Assembly (NCBI GenBank): GCA_025356095.1
Contig: JANXUR010000021.1
Span: forward strand, 1 to 61,306
DNA from: Acidobacteriaceae bacterium
Lineage (GTDB): Bacteria > Acidobacteriota > Terriglobia > Terriglobales > Acidobacteriaceae
Length of the DNA stretch: 61,306 nucleotides
Direction: 5' to 3'
Numbering within the stretch: position 1 is the stretch's first letter; each line of letters starts with the position of its first letter. The translations under genes and the position numbers were made by a program. The notes beneath the pieces are model-generated. The model worked only from the letters and a program-made list of their open reading frames with translations, searched no databases and was not told the origin of the DNA. Of this stretch, positions 15,943-24,459 are shown piece by piece.

Positions 15943-17874
15943 ATGGTAACTCGCCCCGGCAATCCGCGTGAAGAAAATTCCTTGCCGCCCGGTCATTGGC
16001 AGTCACCGGATCAGTTCTGGGTGCCCACCTTTCTGGTTCCATGGACGCCATTCTGGCAATCTTTTTCCACTGGCATACGCGGTCTCGTCCGCAAGCCACC
16101 TCCGCCCGATGCCCTGCTCTACCCAGCCGCTGACTATTGGCGCGATGCGCTGGTTGCCGACTGGTTCCCCCGCATTGGATTGCTCCGTTCCGTCGCCAGC
16201 CACGTGCTGGTTATCGGTCTCGTCGTGCTGCTGCACTTGGTTGCGTTCCACGGGGTCCGTGGCCCGAGGCTGCGCGATCCTAACGATCTGAGCCACTACG
16301 AACTTTCGCCTTATCTCCCGCCGATTCGCTCGGCGAGCGCCAAAGCCAAACGCGCCCAGCAAGGCAAGCCCGCATTCGCACCCCAGACGATTACTTCCAC
16401 GCCGCCCGAGTCGGACAACACCGAACAAACTGTGGTGCTGCCGAACCATCTGCGCTCCACCCGTACGCTGCCGCTGCCCAATATGGTCGCACTGGATACA
16501 CCGGTGCCCGCCGCCCCCGATATGCCCAACGTGGGATCCTCCCGCAGCATGAATGCGCCCCGCGATCTGGTAGTGGCGCCGCCGCCAGAACTGGCGCAGT
16601 TGCAAGACCGGCGAACCGTTCCGGCGGTTGACTCACCTGCACCAGTGGCACCCGCGCCAGACCTAAAAGCGATCAGTCAGCGGCCCAAGCTGGCCTTGCC
16701 GTCGGACATTGTCGCCCCGCCACCAGAAGTAAAGACCCTGACTTCGCGGCAAACCCGCTCCCTGCCCAGTGAAAGCGTGGTGCCGCCGCCGCCCGATCCC
16801 ATCAAGCTGGCCCGCAGCAGCGCTGCGAATATCGCGCCGACTCTCACCGCAGATGCTCCTAAGCTCGCGGTTCAACCACAGCAGGCAGTGGCCGCACCAG
16901 CACCAGCTGCGCCAGCGGCGCCAACTGCGTCTGTAACCGCACAGACTGCCGCCACAAGTGGACCTGCCAAAGCTTCCGGCTCAGCCAGTGGCGCAGGTGC
17001 ACCTGCCCCGCCCGCTGGCAGCGCTCCGCCTGCAGGTGCACAGAACATGAGTGCACAGAACATGAGTGCACCTGTGGTAGCGCTTAGCCTTCATCCTGAC
17101 GCCAGCAGCAAGACCCCACCGGAAAGCAACCGGCGCGGCACCTTTTCGGCAACACCTTCTGGCAAGCCCGACGCACCCGGCATTCCCGACCTACATGCCT
17201 CCCCTGACGGCAAAGATGCCGGAGCTGGCACCGCTGGTAACGCCGCTGGAGCGGGTGATGGTGCCGCTGCGCGCAATCTGCCTCCCGGCATCAGTGTCGG
17301 CATTCCGCCCGCTGGTGCTGCAACCTCGCCAGTCGCAGGCGGCAACTCGAAGGCTGACTTTAAATCGCTTACACCATCGGTGCGACAGACCATTGCCGGC
17401 GCAGGTTTGACCCCGCTCCCTCCACCCGCGCCAGAGGCCACGCCAGATGATGATGCCAAGAAGAGCGAGCTGGAAAAGCGATTCTTTCCCGGTCGCCGCA
17501 CTTACACCATGGCCGTCAACACGCCCAACCTGAATTCCGCTGGGGGCAGTTGGGTCTTCCACTTTGCCGAGCTGAAAGGAGAGTCGGGTGGCGCCAAAGT
17601 GCTCGCGCCAGCAGTCCTCTCCAAGTCCGACCCCAAGTATCCATCGGAGTTGCAACGCCGCCGCATGGAAGGCTTGGTCACGCTATTCGCCACCATTCAC
17701 GCAGATGGGCACGTCAGCGACGTGCGCATTGTGGATGGAGTTTTCCCGGAGTTGGATGAGTTCGCAAAAGAAGCACTGGAGCGGTGGAAGTTCTTGCCCG
17801 CACAAAAAAACGGCACTCCCGTCGCAGTCGAAGCGCTGGTGACGGTTCCATTTAAAGCGCGCCGCGCGTTCTAG
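15943..17874 (+). CDS. TonB-family energy transducer with long Pro/Ala linker
   Basis: This should couple the proton motive force to outer-membrane receptors such as the large one at 45-48 kb. A single hydrophobic anchor 'VASHVLVIGLVVLLHLVAFHGV' lies near residues 85-106, preceded by a polar cytoplasmic part. Then come about 430 residues of Pro/Ala/Ser-rich periplasm-spanning linker with recurring APPPE and RSLP phrases. The C-terminal TonB domain (about residues 560-640) shows 'SDPKYPSELQRRRMEGLVTLFATIHADGHVSDVRIVDG' and 'FAKEALERWKFLPAQKNGTPV'. A 15-bp unit (GTGCACAGAACATGA) is duplicated at about 17035-17070. I chose the ATG at 15943; TTG at 15934 is possible. No ExbB/ExbD genes are nearby. 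Confidence 0.88.
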   Translation: MVTRPGNPREENSLPPGHWQSPDQFWVPTFLVPWTPFWQSFSTGIRGLVRKPPPPDALLYPAADYWRDALVADWFPRIGLLRSVASHVLVIGLVVLLHLVAFHGVRGPRLRDPNDLSHYELSPYLPPIRSASAKAKRAQQGKPAFAPQTITSTPPESDNTEQTVVLPNHLRSTRTLPLPNMVALDTPVPAAPDMPNVGSSRSMNAPRDLVVAPPPELAQLQDRRTVPAVDSPAPVAPAPDLKAISQRPKLALPSDIVAPPPEVKTLTSRQTRSLPSESVVPPPPDPIKLARSSAANIAPTLTADAPKLAVQPQQAVAAPAPAAPAAPTASVTAQTAATSGPAKASGSASGAGAPAPPAGSAPPAGAQNMSAQNMSAPVVALSLHPDASSKTPPESNRRGTFSATPSGKPDAPGIPDLHASPDGKDAGAGTAGNAAGAGDGAAARNLPPGISVGIPPAGAATSPVAGGNSKADFKSLTPSVRQTIAGAGLTPLPPPAPEATPDDDAKKSELEKRFFPGRRTYTMAVNTPNLNSAGGSWVFHFAELKGESGGAKVLAPAVLSKSDPKYPSELQRRRMEGLVTLFATIHADGHVSDVRIVDGVFPELDEFAKEALERWKFLPAQKNGTPVAVEALVTVPFKARRAF

Positions 17875-19124
17875 AGAGCAGGCTCAAGTGCCACGCCTGA
17901 TGCAGACCACTGCACCGGCTGTACCCGACCCACCACCACCAGCCAGAAAAACGCGCTCAGCAGCCCAATGCAGCCCGTCAACACAAACGCCCAATAGAAA
18001 TGCCCTGTACGTTGCACGATGACGCCGGTAATCCACGGCGCGACCATCCCTGCTATGTTGCCAAAGAAATTCTTGAAGCCGATCCAGCGCCCCACGGCGG
18101 CCGAGCCTGCCAGTGTCTGCGAGATCGCCCAAACCGTGGCGGACAACACTCCGTAGAACATCCCTCCCAAGATCAAGGCCCCGACGGCCCACTCCGCGCT
18201 CAGTACAACCGATGCGCTGACGCACAGCGACGATCCAAACACGCCGAAGGCCACAAACGACTTGCGCACTCGTGTGGGCGATGCACCACTTGCCAGCCAG
18301 CGGTCGGCGGTCCAGCCCGCCACCAGCGCGGAACATGCCATAGCCAGAAACGCCGACCCTGTCACTAGGCCCGTTTTCTGCAACGAAAAATTGCGCTCAC
18401 TGTTCAGGTAAGACGGAAGCCAGGTAATCATGAAATAAAGAATATAGTTTGAGCACATCAGGCCTAGAAATGTGCCCCAAGCCGAGCGCTGTCGAAAAAT
18501 CTCCCACAAGCTGGGGCTGCTCTGCTGTGCATACGCAGCCGTTGCCTCGCCGCGTGGACGCCAGCGCAGCCACGGCACCAGCCAGAGCAAGGTGGCAAGG
18601 CCCACCACCACGAAAAATGGTCGCCAGCCAAAGCTCGCCACCAGAATGCCGCCACCCAACGCACCAAAGGCCGAGCCAAAGCCCGAACCGGCGGCGATCA
18701 CCGAATTCGCACGTCCCTTTTGTGCTTCCGGAAAATAACGCTGAAAGAGTTTCGCGTACGAAGGGTAGGCCACCGATTCCCCCACGCCCAGCACCAGCCG
18801 CACCAGCAGCAGCACCGTAAAACCAGTTACCAAGCCCGTCGAGGCCGTCGCTAACGACCACAGTGCGAAGCCGCCAGCCAGCACCCAGCTTACGTCAAAA
18901 CGATCCACCAGCCAGCCCGCCAAAGGCTGGCACAGGGCATAGGTCCAGAAAAACGACGACAACAGCAAGCCCATTTGGTCAGGCCGCAGGTTTAGTTCGC
19001 TCTTCAGCAGCGGTGCTGCGATGGAGAGATTGCCTCGGTCAATGTAGTTGATGAGTACCGAAAGCCCAAGCAGCACCAGCAGGCGTATCTGTGCTTTCGT
19101 AAGTTGGGCGCGAGATTCGGTCAT
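17871..19124 (-). CDS. MFS transporter, anion:cation symporter type
   Basis: 417 residues with 12 predicted hydrophobic segments. 'SVLINYIDRGNLSIAAPLLKSEL' followed by 'LLLSSFFWTYALCQPLAGWLVDRF' is the signature of the ACS group (hexuronate, glucarate or phthalate importers). 'LLVRLVLGVGESVAYPSYAKLFQRYFPEAQKGRANSVIAAGSGFGSAFG' is also typical. It probably imports a sugar acid or similar organic anion. The ATG at 19124 was chosen over a start 19 codons upstream. Its stop overlaps the convergent TonB-like stop by 4 bp. Confidence 0.9.
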   Translation of the reverse strand: MTESRAQLTKAQIRLLVLLGLSVLINYIDRGNLSIAAPLLKSELNLRPDQMGLLLSSFFWTYALCQPLAGWLVDRFDVSWVLAGGFALWSLATASTGLVTGFTVLLLVRLVLGVGESVAYPSYAKLFQRYFPEAQKGRANSVIAAGSGFGSAFGALGGGILVASFGWRPFFVVVGLATLLWLVPWLRWRPRGEATAAYAQQSSPSLWEIFRQRSAWGTFLGLMCSNYILYFMITWLPSYLNSERNFSLQKTGLVTGSAFLAMACSALVAGWTADRWLASGASPTRVRKSFVAFGVFGSSLCVSASVVLSAEWAVGALILGGMFYGVLSATVWAISQTLAGSAAVGRWIGFKNFFGNIAGMVAPWITGVIVQRTGHFYWAFVLTGCIGLLSAFFWLVVVGRVQPVQWSASGVALEPAL

Positions 19125-19194
19125 AAAAACACAAGGCGCGCCACGGATTCGGGTTCCGGAGCGCGCTACAGATACTAACACCGTGCGTCAGCCC

Positions 19195-20853
19195 TTACTT
19201 GATGCGCGCCTTCTCAAACTCGTCACCGGGCTGCCAGCCTTGCACGGCGGGCGCATTCGCGGCCTGCCAGCCGAGCGCGAAGCCAAACCGCCCCATAAGC
19301 GCATTGCCCGCAAAGTCCCACTCCGCTTTGTACTCGTCACTCGGCTGATGGTAGCGGTGCTCAGTGTAGTCCTTGGCCTCCGCCATGCCCCACTCCACTG
19401 GATGCCCCCTATACTTCATTCCCTCATTCACGGAGAACGAAGGGATCCCTACCCGCGCCAAGCTAAAGTGGTCTGAGCGATAGTAGTGCCCGGCTTCAGG
19501 CCGCGCGTCAGGACGAATCGTCAACCCGAAAACCTTGGCCGTGGCTACGACCGTAGGGTAGAAAGTGGTGCGTTCCGAGCCAGAAACTTCCACCTCTTCG
19601 GGAATCCCCAGCGCCGGAATATCGTCGTAGTTCAAGTCGAGCGCGATGTTGCCCGCTGTAACCGGAGGGTGCTTGCCCAAGTACTCAGACCCGAGCAGGC
19701 CCTGCTCTTCCGCCGTCACCGACGCAAAGATCATCGAGCGCCTGGGCCGCTCTGGCGCCGCCGCAAAAGCGCGGGCAAGCTCCAGTACCACGCCACAACC
19801 GGTAGCGTTGTCTTCCGCGCCGTTGTAGATATTGTCGCCGGGGTCACCAGCGCGAATACCAAAGTGGTCATAGTGCGCGGTGTAAAGCACGGCTTCGTCG
19901 CGCAATTTAGCATCGCTGCCCGGCAGAATGCCGATCACATTGTTCGAATCAAAAGGACGCACCGTGCTTTCCAAATGTGCTTGCAGACGCACGCCCAGCG
20001 GCACTGGCTTGAACTCGCGACTGCGCGCCGCCGCCATCAGCCCGTCGAGATCTTGCCCCGCCATGCCCATCAACTTGCGCGCTGCCTCCAGCTGAATCCA
20101 GCCAGCACTTTGCAGGTTGCCCTGGCGGTCCCGCAGGTAGGAGCTTTCTCCCGACCACGAGTTGCGCACCACTTCCCACGGGTAGCTGGCCATCTCCGTC
20201 TTATGAATCAACACCACGGCGACCGCGCCCATGCGCGCGCCTTGCTCGTATTTATACATCCATCGTCCGTAGTAGGTGAGCGCTTTGCCCTTGAAGAATT
20301 TCACATCGTCCGAGGGTGGCTCGTTCACCAGCATCACCAGCACCTTGCCCTTCACGTCCACACCCTTGTAGTCGTCCCACTGATACTCCGGTGCCTGAAT
20401 GCCGTAGCCGACAAACACCATTTGAGCGTCAATATCGGTCGCGGTTTGCTTGGTCTGGTCGCTGGCGACGTAGTCATCTTTGAACGTCAGTACCCATGGC
20501 TTGCCCGCGTCCGAACCATGCTCGGGCACAAACGCAAACTTGCTGCTCGCACCCTTCAACTGAATTCCTACCATTGGTACCTTTTGCAGATAGCTGCCGT
20601 TGTCACCGCCGGGATTCAGGCCCGCCAAGGCAAATTGCGTGCCAATGTACTCCGCTGCCACGTCGCCGCCGCGCTGGCCGGTGCCGCGACCTTCCAGCAA
20701 GTCATGCGACAGATACCGCACATGCCACCGCATATGCTCACCATCCACCGATTGCATCGCAGCCTGCGCCGCCGGGCTCAACCCCGGCACAGTTTGCGCG
20801 GAAGCGCTGGCCATCGAACAAACCAATACTGCCAAAACCATAGTCTTGTTCAT
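19195..20853 (-). CDS. Secreted M28 family metallopeptidase
   Basis: A zinc aminopeptidase-like enzyme exported by 'MNKTMVLAVLVCSMASASAQ'. A PA-type insert (about residues 130-260) interrupts the M28 domain. Zinc ligands are seen in 'YTAHYDHFGI' (His), 'YNGAEDNATGCGVVLELARAF' (Asp), 'ASVTAEEQGLLGSEYL' (Glu-Glu), 'NLDYDD'-like 'LDLNYDDIP' (Asp) and 'YYRSDHFSLARVGIPSF' (final His). 552 residues matches family size. A purine-rich GGGAGAG precedes the two adjacent ATGs. It probably degrades peptides in the periplasm or outside the cell. Confidence 0.93.
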   Translation of the reverse strand: MNKTMVLAVLVCSMASASAQTVPGLSPAAQAAMQSVDGEHMRWHVRYLSHDLLEGRGTGQRGGDVAAEYIGTQFALAGLNPGGDNGSYLQKVPMVGIQLKGASSKFAFVPEHGSDAGKPWVLTFKDDYVASDQTKQTATDIDAQMVFVGYGIQAPEYQWDDYKGVDVKGKVLVMLVNEPPSDDVKFFKGKALTYYGRWMYKYEQGARMGAVAVVLIHKTEMASYPWEVVRNSWSGESSYLRDRQGNLQSAGWIQLEAARKLMGMAGQDLDGLMAAARSREFKPVPLGVRLQAHLESTVRPFDSNNVIGILPGSDAKLRDEAVLYTAHYDHFGIRAGDPGDNIYNGAEDNATGCGVVLELARAFAAAPERPRRSMIFASVTAEEQGLLGSEYLGKHPPVTAGNIALDLNYDDIPALGIPEEVEVSGSERTTFYPTVVATAKVFGLTIRPDARPEAGHYYRSDHFSLARVGIPSFSVNEGMKYRGHPVEWGMAEAKDYTEHRYHQPSDEYKAEWDFAGNALMGRFGFALGWQAANAPAVQGWQPGDEFEKARIK

Positions 20854-20959
20854 CATCTCTCCCAAGGGAACAGAACCACCCAATGCAAAAACTCGAAATT
20901 AGAGAACCTGCAACCACTCGCCTCAAGCGACCCGCGACCGCAGGTCAGTTCTTTGAGCC

Positions 20960-21517
20960 TCAACCGGGGCGGAAGGCTGGCACCGGTTCACCCGGGCGGA
21001 ACATGGAAATGCCCGGCACGTGCGCGCCCGCGGACATCCGCTCCGCGATCAGCTCAAACTCACCCTTATCCCACGAAACACTACTGATCTCGATGCTGCC
21101 ATCGGGCGAAATCCAAAACACTGTTGGCACATTGGTCAGCCCATAAGCGTTCGAGACCGGATATTTCGCCGCTACGTCGTCCAACGCAATCGGTAATGTC
21201 ACACCAAATCGCTCGGTGAACTTTGGCGTGTTTTCGGCGGAGTCTTGCGAAATGCCAACCAGTGTCGCGCCCGCGCCATAGGCCAGAAACACGCGCTCAT
21301 AGAACGGCAGCGCCATTTGGCACACGGGACATCCAATCTTAAAAAACACCAGCACCACCGGCCCCTGTGCCAGCGCGGCATTCAAATCAAACTCGCCACC
21401 GAACAGCAACGGCAGCTTGAACAAAGGTGCCTTGGTGCCTTTTCCTAATGCAGCCACGTTCTTGCGGCCTCCGAATATTGCTTTAAAAATGTGCAGCAAG
21501 AGCATCCGATTCACCAT
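20960..21517 (-). CDS. Redoxin/AhpC-TSA family protein
   Basis: A thioredoxin-fold peroxiredoxin-like protein. The active site reads 'VVLVFFKIGCPVCQMALPFYERVF', a CPVC motif more like TlpA/thioredoxin than classical peroxiredoxins. 'VPTVFWISPDGSI' contains the expected cis-Pro. No signal peptide is evident. The start is uncertain: TTG at 21553, ATG at 21517 (chosen, next to GGAG) or ATG at 21505. It lies downstream of the hydrolase remnant and upstream of the M28 gene on the same strand. Confidence 0.85.
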   Translation of the reverse strand: MVNRMLLLHIFKAIFGGRKNVAALGKGTKAPLFKLPLLFGGEFDLNAALAQGPVVLVFFKIGCPVCQMALPFYERVFLAYGAGATLVGISQDSAENTPKFTERFGVTLPIALDDVAAKYPVSNAYGLTNVPTVFWISPDGSIEISSVSWDKGEFELIAERMSAGAHVPGISMFRPGEPVPAFRPG

Positions 21518-21534
21518 CTCCGGCGTGACGCGCG

Positions 21535-21789
21535 TTAGTGTGACGCGGAACAAAAAGCCGCATCCAGCAAATCATACGAAAAACCACTGCCCTGCCATAT
21601 CTCGCCAAAATCCACCGCGGCCGAGTTAGTAAAGACGATCAGCACCCGGCCCAGCGCAGGTGCCATAATATTGCGCACCTGCACTCCTCCGATGTCGCCC
21701 CGGCGTTCCACCAGCGCGATTTTTTGCGCGCAATGCTTAAGCGCAGCGGGAAAAACCCCTGCCAACCGCCGCATCCACCACTTGGTCAA
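21535..21789 (-). pseudogene. C-terminal remnant of a serine hydrolase (probable)
   Basis: The 84-codon frame reads 'GDIGGVQVRNIMAPALGRVLIVFTNSAAVDFGEIWQGSGFSYDLLDAAF'. This resembles the last strand and helix of class-C beta-lactamase-type serine hydrolases, in which a phrase such as 'vvvlTNS' precedes a C-terminal helix. No SxxK or YxN catalytic motifs are present and no start region fits. It overlaps the redoxin frame by a few bases. I read it as a degraded tail; the resemblance is from memory and not a computed match. Just upstream (about 21813-21847) a 15-base unit ATGGTTCGCGAAATC is duplicated. Confidence 0.35.
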
Positions 21790-21884
21790 GCGACTGGCGG
21801 GCTGGAATCTGAATGGTTCGCGAAATCGAAATGGTTCGCGAAATCACGCTGCCTTACCAGTTTACGGGATTTGGCTCAAACCTA

Positions 21885-22907
21885 TCAGTACGCGGTCAGC
21901 ACTCCTAAGCGCCGCAGAATCTTGCGAGCCAGCCCGGTAAAAGGAAGCGACTGCAATTCTCTTACCGACACCCAAGACCCCTGACCGCGTGAGCGAGTGC
22001 CCGCAATCACTCTCACCTCGTAGTCGGTCACCGTGATGGAGTGCTTGAGCTGCAGCAGGGGAACACTCGCTGCGTCTGCTTCTGCGCTTTCTGCAGTTGG
22101 CAGCTCCCACATACCAGCCATCAGGCGCTCTTCCTCACCGCGTTGTACCAGCAGCAGCGCTTTACTACCCTTCGTATTCTTGCTTGCCAGCAGATACGTG
22201 ACCGTGTGTTTGTGTCGGCTGTCTGCTCTCTTTTCTGCCGAAAGCTGCCCTTGCGTCACGCACCAACGTCGCGCCGGGCATACTCCACACTTCGGCTTAC
22301 CCGGCAGGCAAATCGTGGCACCCAGCTCCATCATCGCCTGATTCCAGTCTCCGGGACGCTTGCGATCGAGCCACTCGCTTGCCTGCTGCCAATACTCGTC
22401 CTTAGAGTTCGGCGGCGCGCCTCTCATGCGTGAACTAACTCGCTCCACATTGCTATCCACCACGGCGGTAGCTTCGCCGAACGCAATGCTGGCGATGGCC
22501 GCCGCTGTGTACCGTCCAATGCCGGGCAGGTGCCGCAAGGCGGCTTCGGAGGTTGGCACCTCGCCTGAATATTCCTCTACTACGAGCTTCGCCGCTGCAT
22601 GCAACATGCGCGCCCGCCGGTAATAGCCGAGGCCGCTCCACTGGGCCAGCACGTCAGCTTCGCTTGCCCGAGCCAATGCCCGGACCGTGGCAAAGCGTGC
22701 AGTGAAACGCTGGTAGTATTCGGTGGCAGCCGCAACCCGGGTCTGCTGCAACATTACCTCCGAGACCCAGATTTTGTAAGGATCGCTCGTTTGCCGCCAC
22801 GGCAGAACGCGCCCATGCGCGTCATACCACGCCAGCAATGCCCGGCGCAGCGCAGGCAAACGACGCGGACTGATCCCAATTCCAAGCATGCAATTCTTGC
22901 GCTTCAT
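21885..22907 (-). CDS. mutY: A/G-specific adenine DNA glycosylase MutY
   Basis: MutY removes adenine mispaired with 8-oxoguanine. 'WYDAHGRVLPWRQTSDPYKIWVSEVMLQQTRVAAATEYYQRF' is the diagnostic N terminus with the catalytic Glu. The helix-hairpin-helix 'LRHLPGIGRYTAAAIASIAFGEATAVVDSNVERV' carries the catalytic Asp. The [4Fe-4S] loop is CLPGKPKCGVCPARRWC near residues 193-209. The C-terminal NUDIX-like 8-oxoG recognition domain ('LVQRGEEERLMAGMWELPTAE') is complete. 340 residues is normal and the ATG is clear. Confidence 0.97.
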   Translation of the reverse strand: MKRKNCMLGIGISPRRLPALRRALLAWYDAHGRVLPWRQTSDPYKIWVSEVMLQQTRVAAATEYYQRFTARFATVRALARASEADVLAQWSGLGYYRRARMLHAAAKLVVEEYSGEVPTSEAALRHLPGIGRYTAAAIASIAFGEATAVVDSNVERVSSRMRGAPPNSKDEYWQQASEWLDRKRPGDWNQAMMELGATICLPGKPKCGVCPARRWCVTQGQLSAEKRADSRHKHTVTYLLASKNTKGSKALLLVQRGEEERLMAGMWELPTAESAEADAASVPLLQLKHSITVTDYEVRVIAGTRSRGQGSWVSVRELQSLPFTGLARKILRRLGVLTAY

Positions 22908-23196
22908 GTCTGCCGCAGTCTATCAAGCGCGGAGCCCTTGGGCTGAGTACCGGGACATCCTTTACGTTTTAGACTGCGGTCATGGTTTACAAGCCCCTTG
23001 TGTTGAGAGTGGGTCTGATTGAGGGTTTTCGGCGGGCTTTACCGATCTTCTGATACATCATGGCCGTCGCCGCAGCCGTGGTAATGTGGGAAGCCCCGCA
23101 GGGATTTCCAAGAGGTGTGTTCCATGGCTTGCTTTTGCCGGCACTGAATGTTAACTACCAAGCCAGGTTAGGGTTTGAGACTACAATCGTTCTTCC

Positions 23197-23619
23197 ATGC
23201 GAAAGAGACGCTGGGTTCTCCTGATCGTAGTGGCCATCTTCCTCATCGTTTCTGCGTTCGGAGTGAAAGGTGTGATAGACAAGCGAGCGGAGCAGAAGCG
23301 CCAAATCGAATACCAGTCGGTGCTCATGGAGTACTCTGGCGTGCTGAAACCTGGCATGACACGGCATGATGTCGAGTCTTACTTACACTCCAAAGGACTC
23401 TCGTTTCAGCAGATGTGCTGTGTTGGCGTAAGACGAAGTGCATGGGCTGACCTCGTGCGAATCGGTAAAGAGAAAGCTCCCTGGCCTTGCAGCCAGCTCA
23501 ACGTCTACGTAGCTCTTGAATTTGAGATGGCTGAGCCGCATGGCATCATTCATGACGCTCGCGATTCTGACAGGCTCGAAGATGTAAAGCTGTTTCCACA
23601 GCTGCAAGGGTGTCTCTAA
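23197..23619 (+). CDS. Hypothetical membrane-anchored protein inside the IS remnant
   Basis: 140 residues with one N-terminal hydrophobic segment ('WVLLIVVAIFLIVSAFGV'), so anchored or secreted. The phrase 'SGVLKPGMTRHDVESYLHSKGLSFQQM' resembles the short BamE/SmpA-like 'LxxGMTxxxVxxxL' helix motif. Cys residues are frequent (Cys-Cys near residue 73). The family is not identified. It lies between the left IS end and the transposase remnant on the opposite strand, so it may be a passenger gene or host DNA captured by rearrangement. Confidence 0.6.
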   Translation: MRKRRWVLLIVVAIFLIVSAFGVKGVIDKRAEQKRQIEYQSVLMEYSGVLKPGMTRHDVESYLHSKGLSFQQMCCVGVRRSAWADLVRIGKEKAPWPCSQLNVYVALEFEMAEPHGIIHDARDSDRLEDVKLFPQLQGCL

Positions 23620-23640
23620 CAAGATCAAGTTGACTTATGC

Positions 23641-23946
23641 TCAGAGTGCTGGACGAAACCGCAATTCGGAACTTTTGAACTCACCCAGCTCGGTGTTATG
23701 GAAGTAAACCCGGTGCACGTCCTCATGGCTTTCTGCCGATGTTGCGAATGGGGAATTGTGCGGCGTGCGTGTCAGATCGAGCAGGCCCTCAGGCCCAACT
23801 TCGTCGCAGCGCTTGATCCACTTATAAGCAGTTGGACGCGAGATGCCGTACTCGTGACACAAGTCGGTCACGGACATTTCTCCCTTCTGATAGCTCAATA
23901 AGCACTGTAGGCGTTGGTCCACGGTTCCAGTCACTTTCCAAGGCAT
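23641..23946 (-). pseudogene. Internally deleted IS481-type transposase
   Basis: The frame begins 'MPWKVTGTVDQRLQCLLSYQ', then 'VTDLCHEYGISRPTAYKWIKRCDEVGPEGLLDLTRTPHNSP'. This is the N-terminal helix-turn-helix of IS481 transposases, including the MPWKV start. After 'FAT' it jumps to 'VHRVYFHNTELGEFKSSELRFRPAL', which looks like the extreme C terminus of the same family. The DDE catalytic core (about 200 residues) is missing, so the protein cannot transpose. Confidence 0.75.
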
Positions 23947-24182
23947 AAACGCATCTTCTTGCGCCAAGCCAAAGCTGGGAAAGCCAGTCTGTTCTCCGCC
24001 ATGGTGTAAACCATGTCTCCGGTCTGTTTTGTAAAGCATCTCCCCGGTATGCTCATTGGACGCGCCCCATCGCGGCCTTTTCTAACCTTTAGCCTTCAAC
24101 CTCGTCTAAGCGGGGGTGCCAAGGAGTATCTGGCTGAACATTGACCGGCCCCTCGCCGCATCTAATAATCGAGAGTGAAGTC

Positions 24183-24449
24183 ATGCTGGCAGGAGTGTGC
24201 ACCTTGGACGATTTGAAGGGCAAGTTTGAAGAGACGATGAACAAGGCGGGCGAGCGGGTTCGCGCAGGCATGGAAGAACTCAACAAGAGTTTCAGTCAGG
24301 CCGCGCCGCAGCTTCAACACGATGCCGACGAGATCATCCAATACCTCAACGACGAAGTGGTGCCTGCGGTACGCACTCGTTCGGCGGAAGCAATGCGGCT
24401 GGCATCGGAAAAACTGCGCCAACTGGCCGAACAATTTGACCGCAAGTAG
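24183..24449 (+). CDS. Small helical protein (88 residues)
   Basis: A short soluble protein dominated by amphipathic helices: 'LDDLKGKFEETMNKAGERVRAGMEELNKSFSQAAPQLQHDADEIIQYLNDEVVPAVRTRSAEAMRLASEKLRQLAEQFD'. No signal peptide or known domain is seen. The pattern suggests a coiled coil or apolipoprotein-like helix bundle. ATG at 24183 is preferred over TTG at 24141. It ends ten bases before rlpA, so the two are probably cotranscribed, which hints at an envelope or division role; that is inference only. Confidence 0.7.
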   Translation: MLAGVCTLDDLKGKFEETMNKAGERVRAGMEELNKSFSQAAPQLQHDADEIIQYLNDEVVPAVRTRSAEAMRLASEKLRQLAEQFDRK

Positions 24450-24459
24450 CAGCATCCCC

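Larger units (their letters stand above)
22944..24055. mobile_element. Decayed IS481-family element
   Basis: The two ends are imperfect inverted repeats. The left end reads inward from 22944 (TGAGTACCGGGACATCCTTT) and the right end, on the minus strand, from 24055 (TGAGCATACCGGGGAGATGC). Both continue to a shared CATGGTTTACA about 35-40 bases in. This end style is familiar from IS481 elements. Outside, TTGGGC (22938-22943) and TTGGAC (24056-24061) form a near-perfect 6-bp direct repeat, a likely target-site duplication. Inside lie an internally deleted transposase and an unrelated 140-codon ORF. Confidence 0.65.

Noticed and set aside
15742-15996. 84-codon minus-strand frame with Lys-rich repeats
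   Set aside because: Its KKD/RKK repeats come from the 15-bp DNA repeat, and it overlaps both divergent gene starts.
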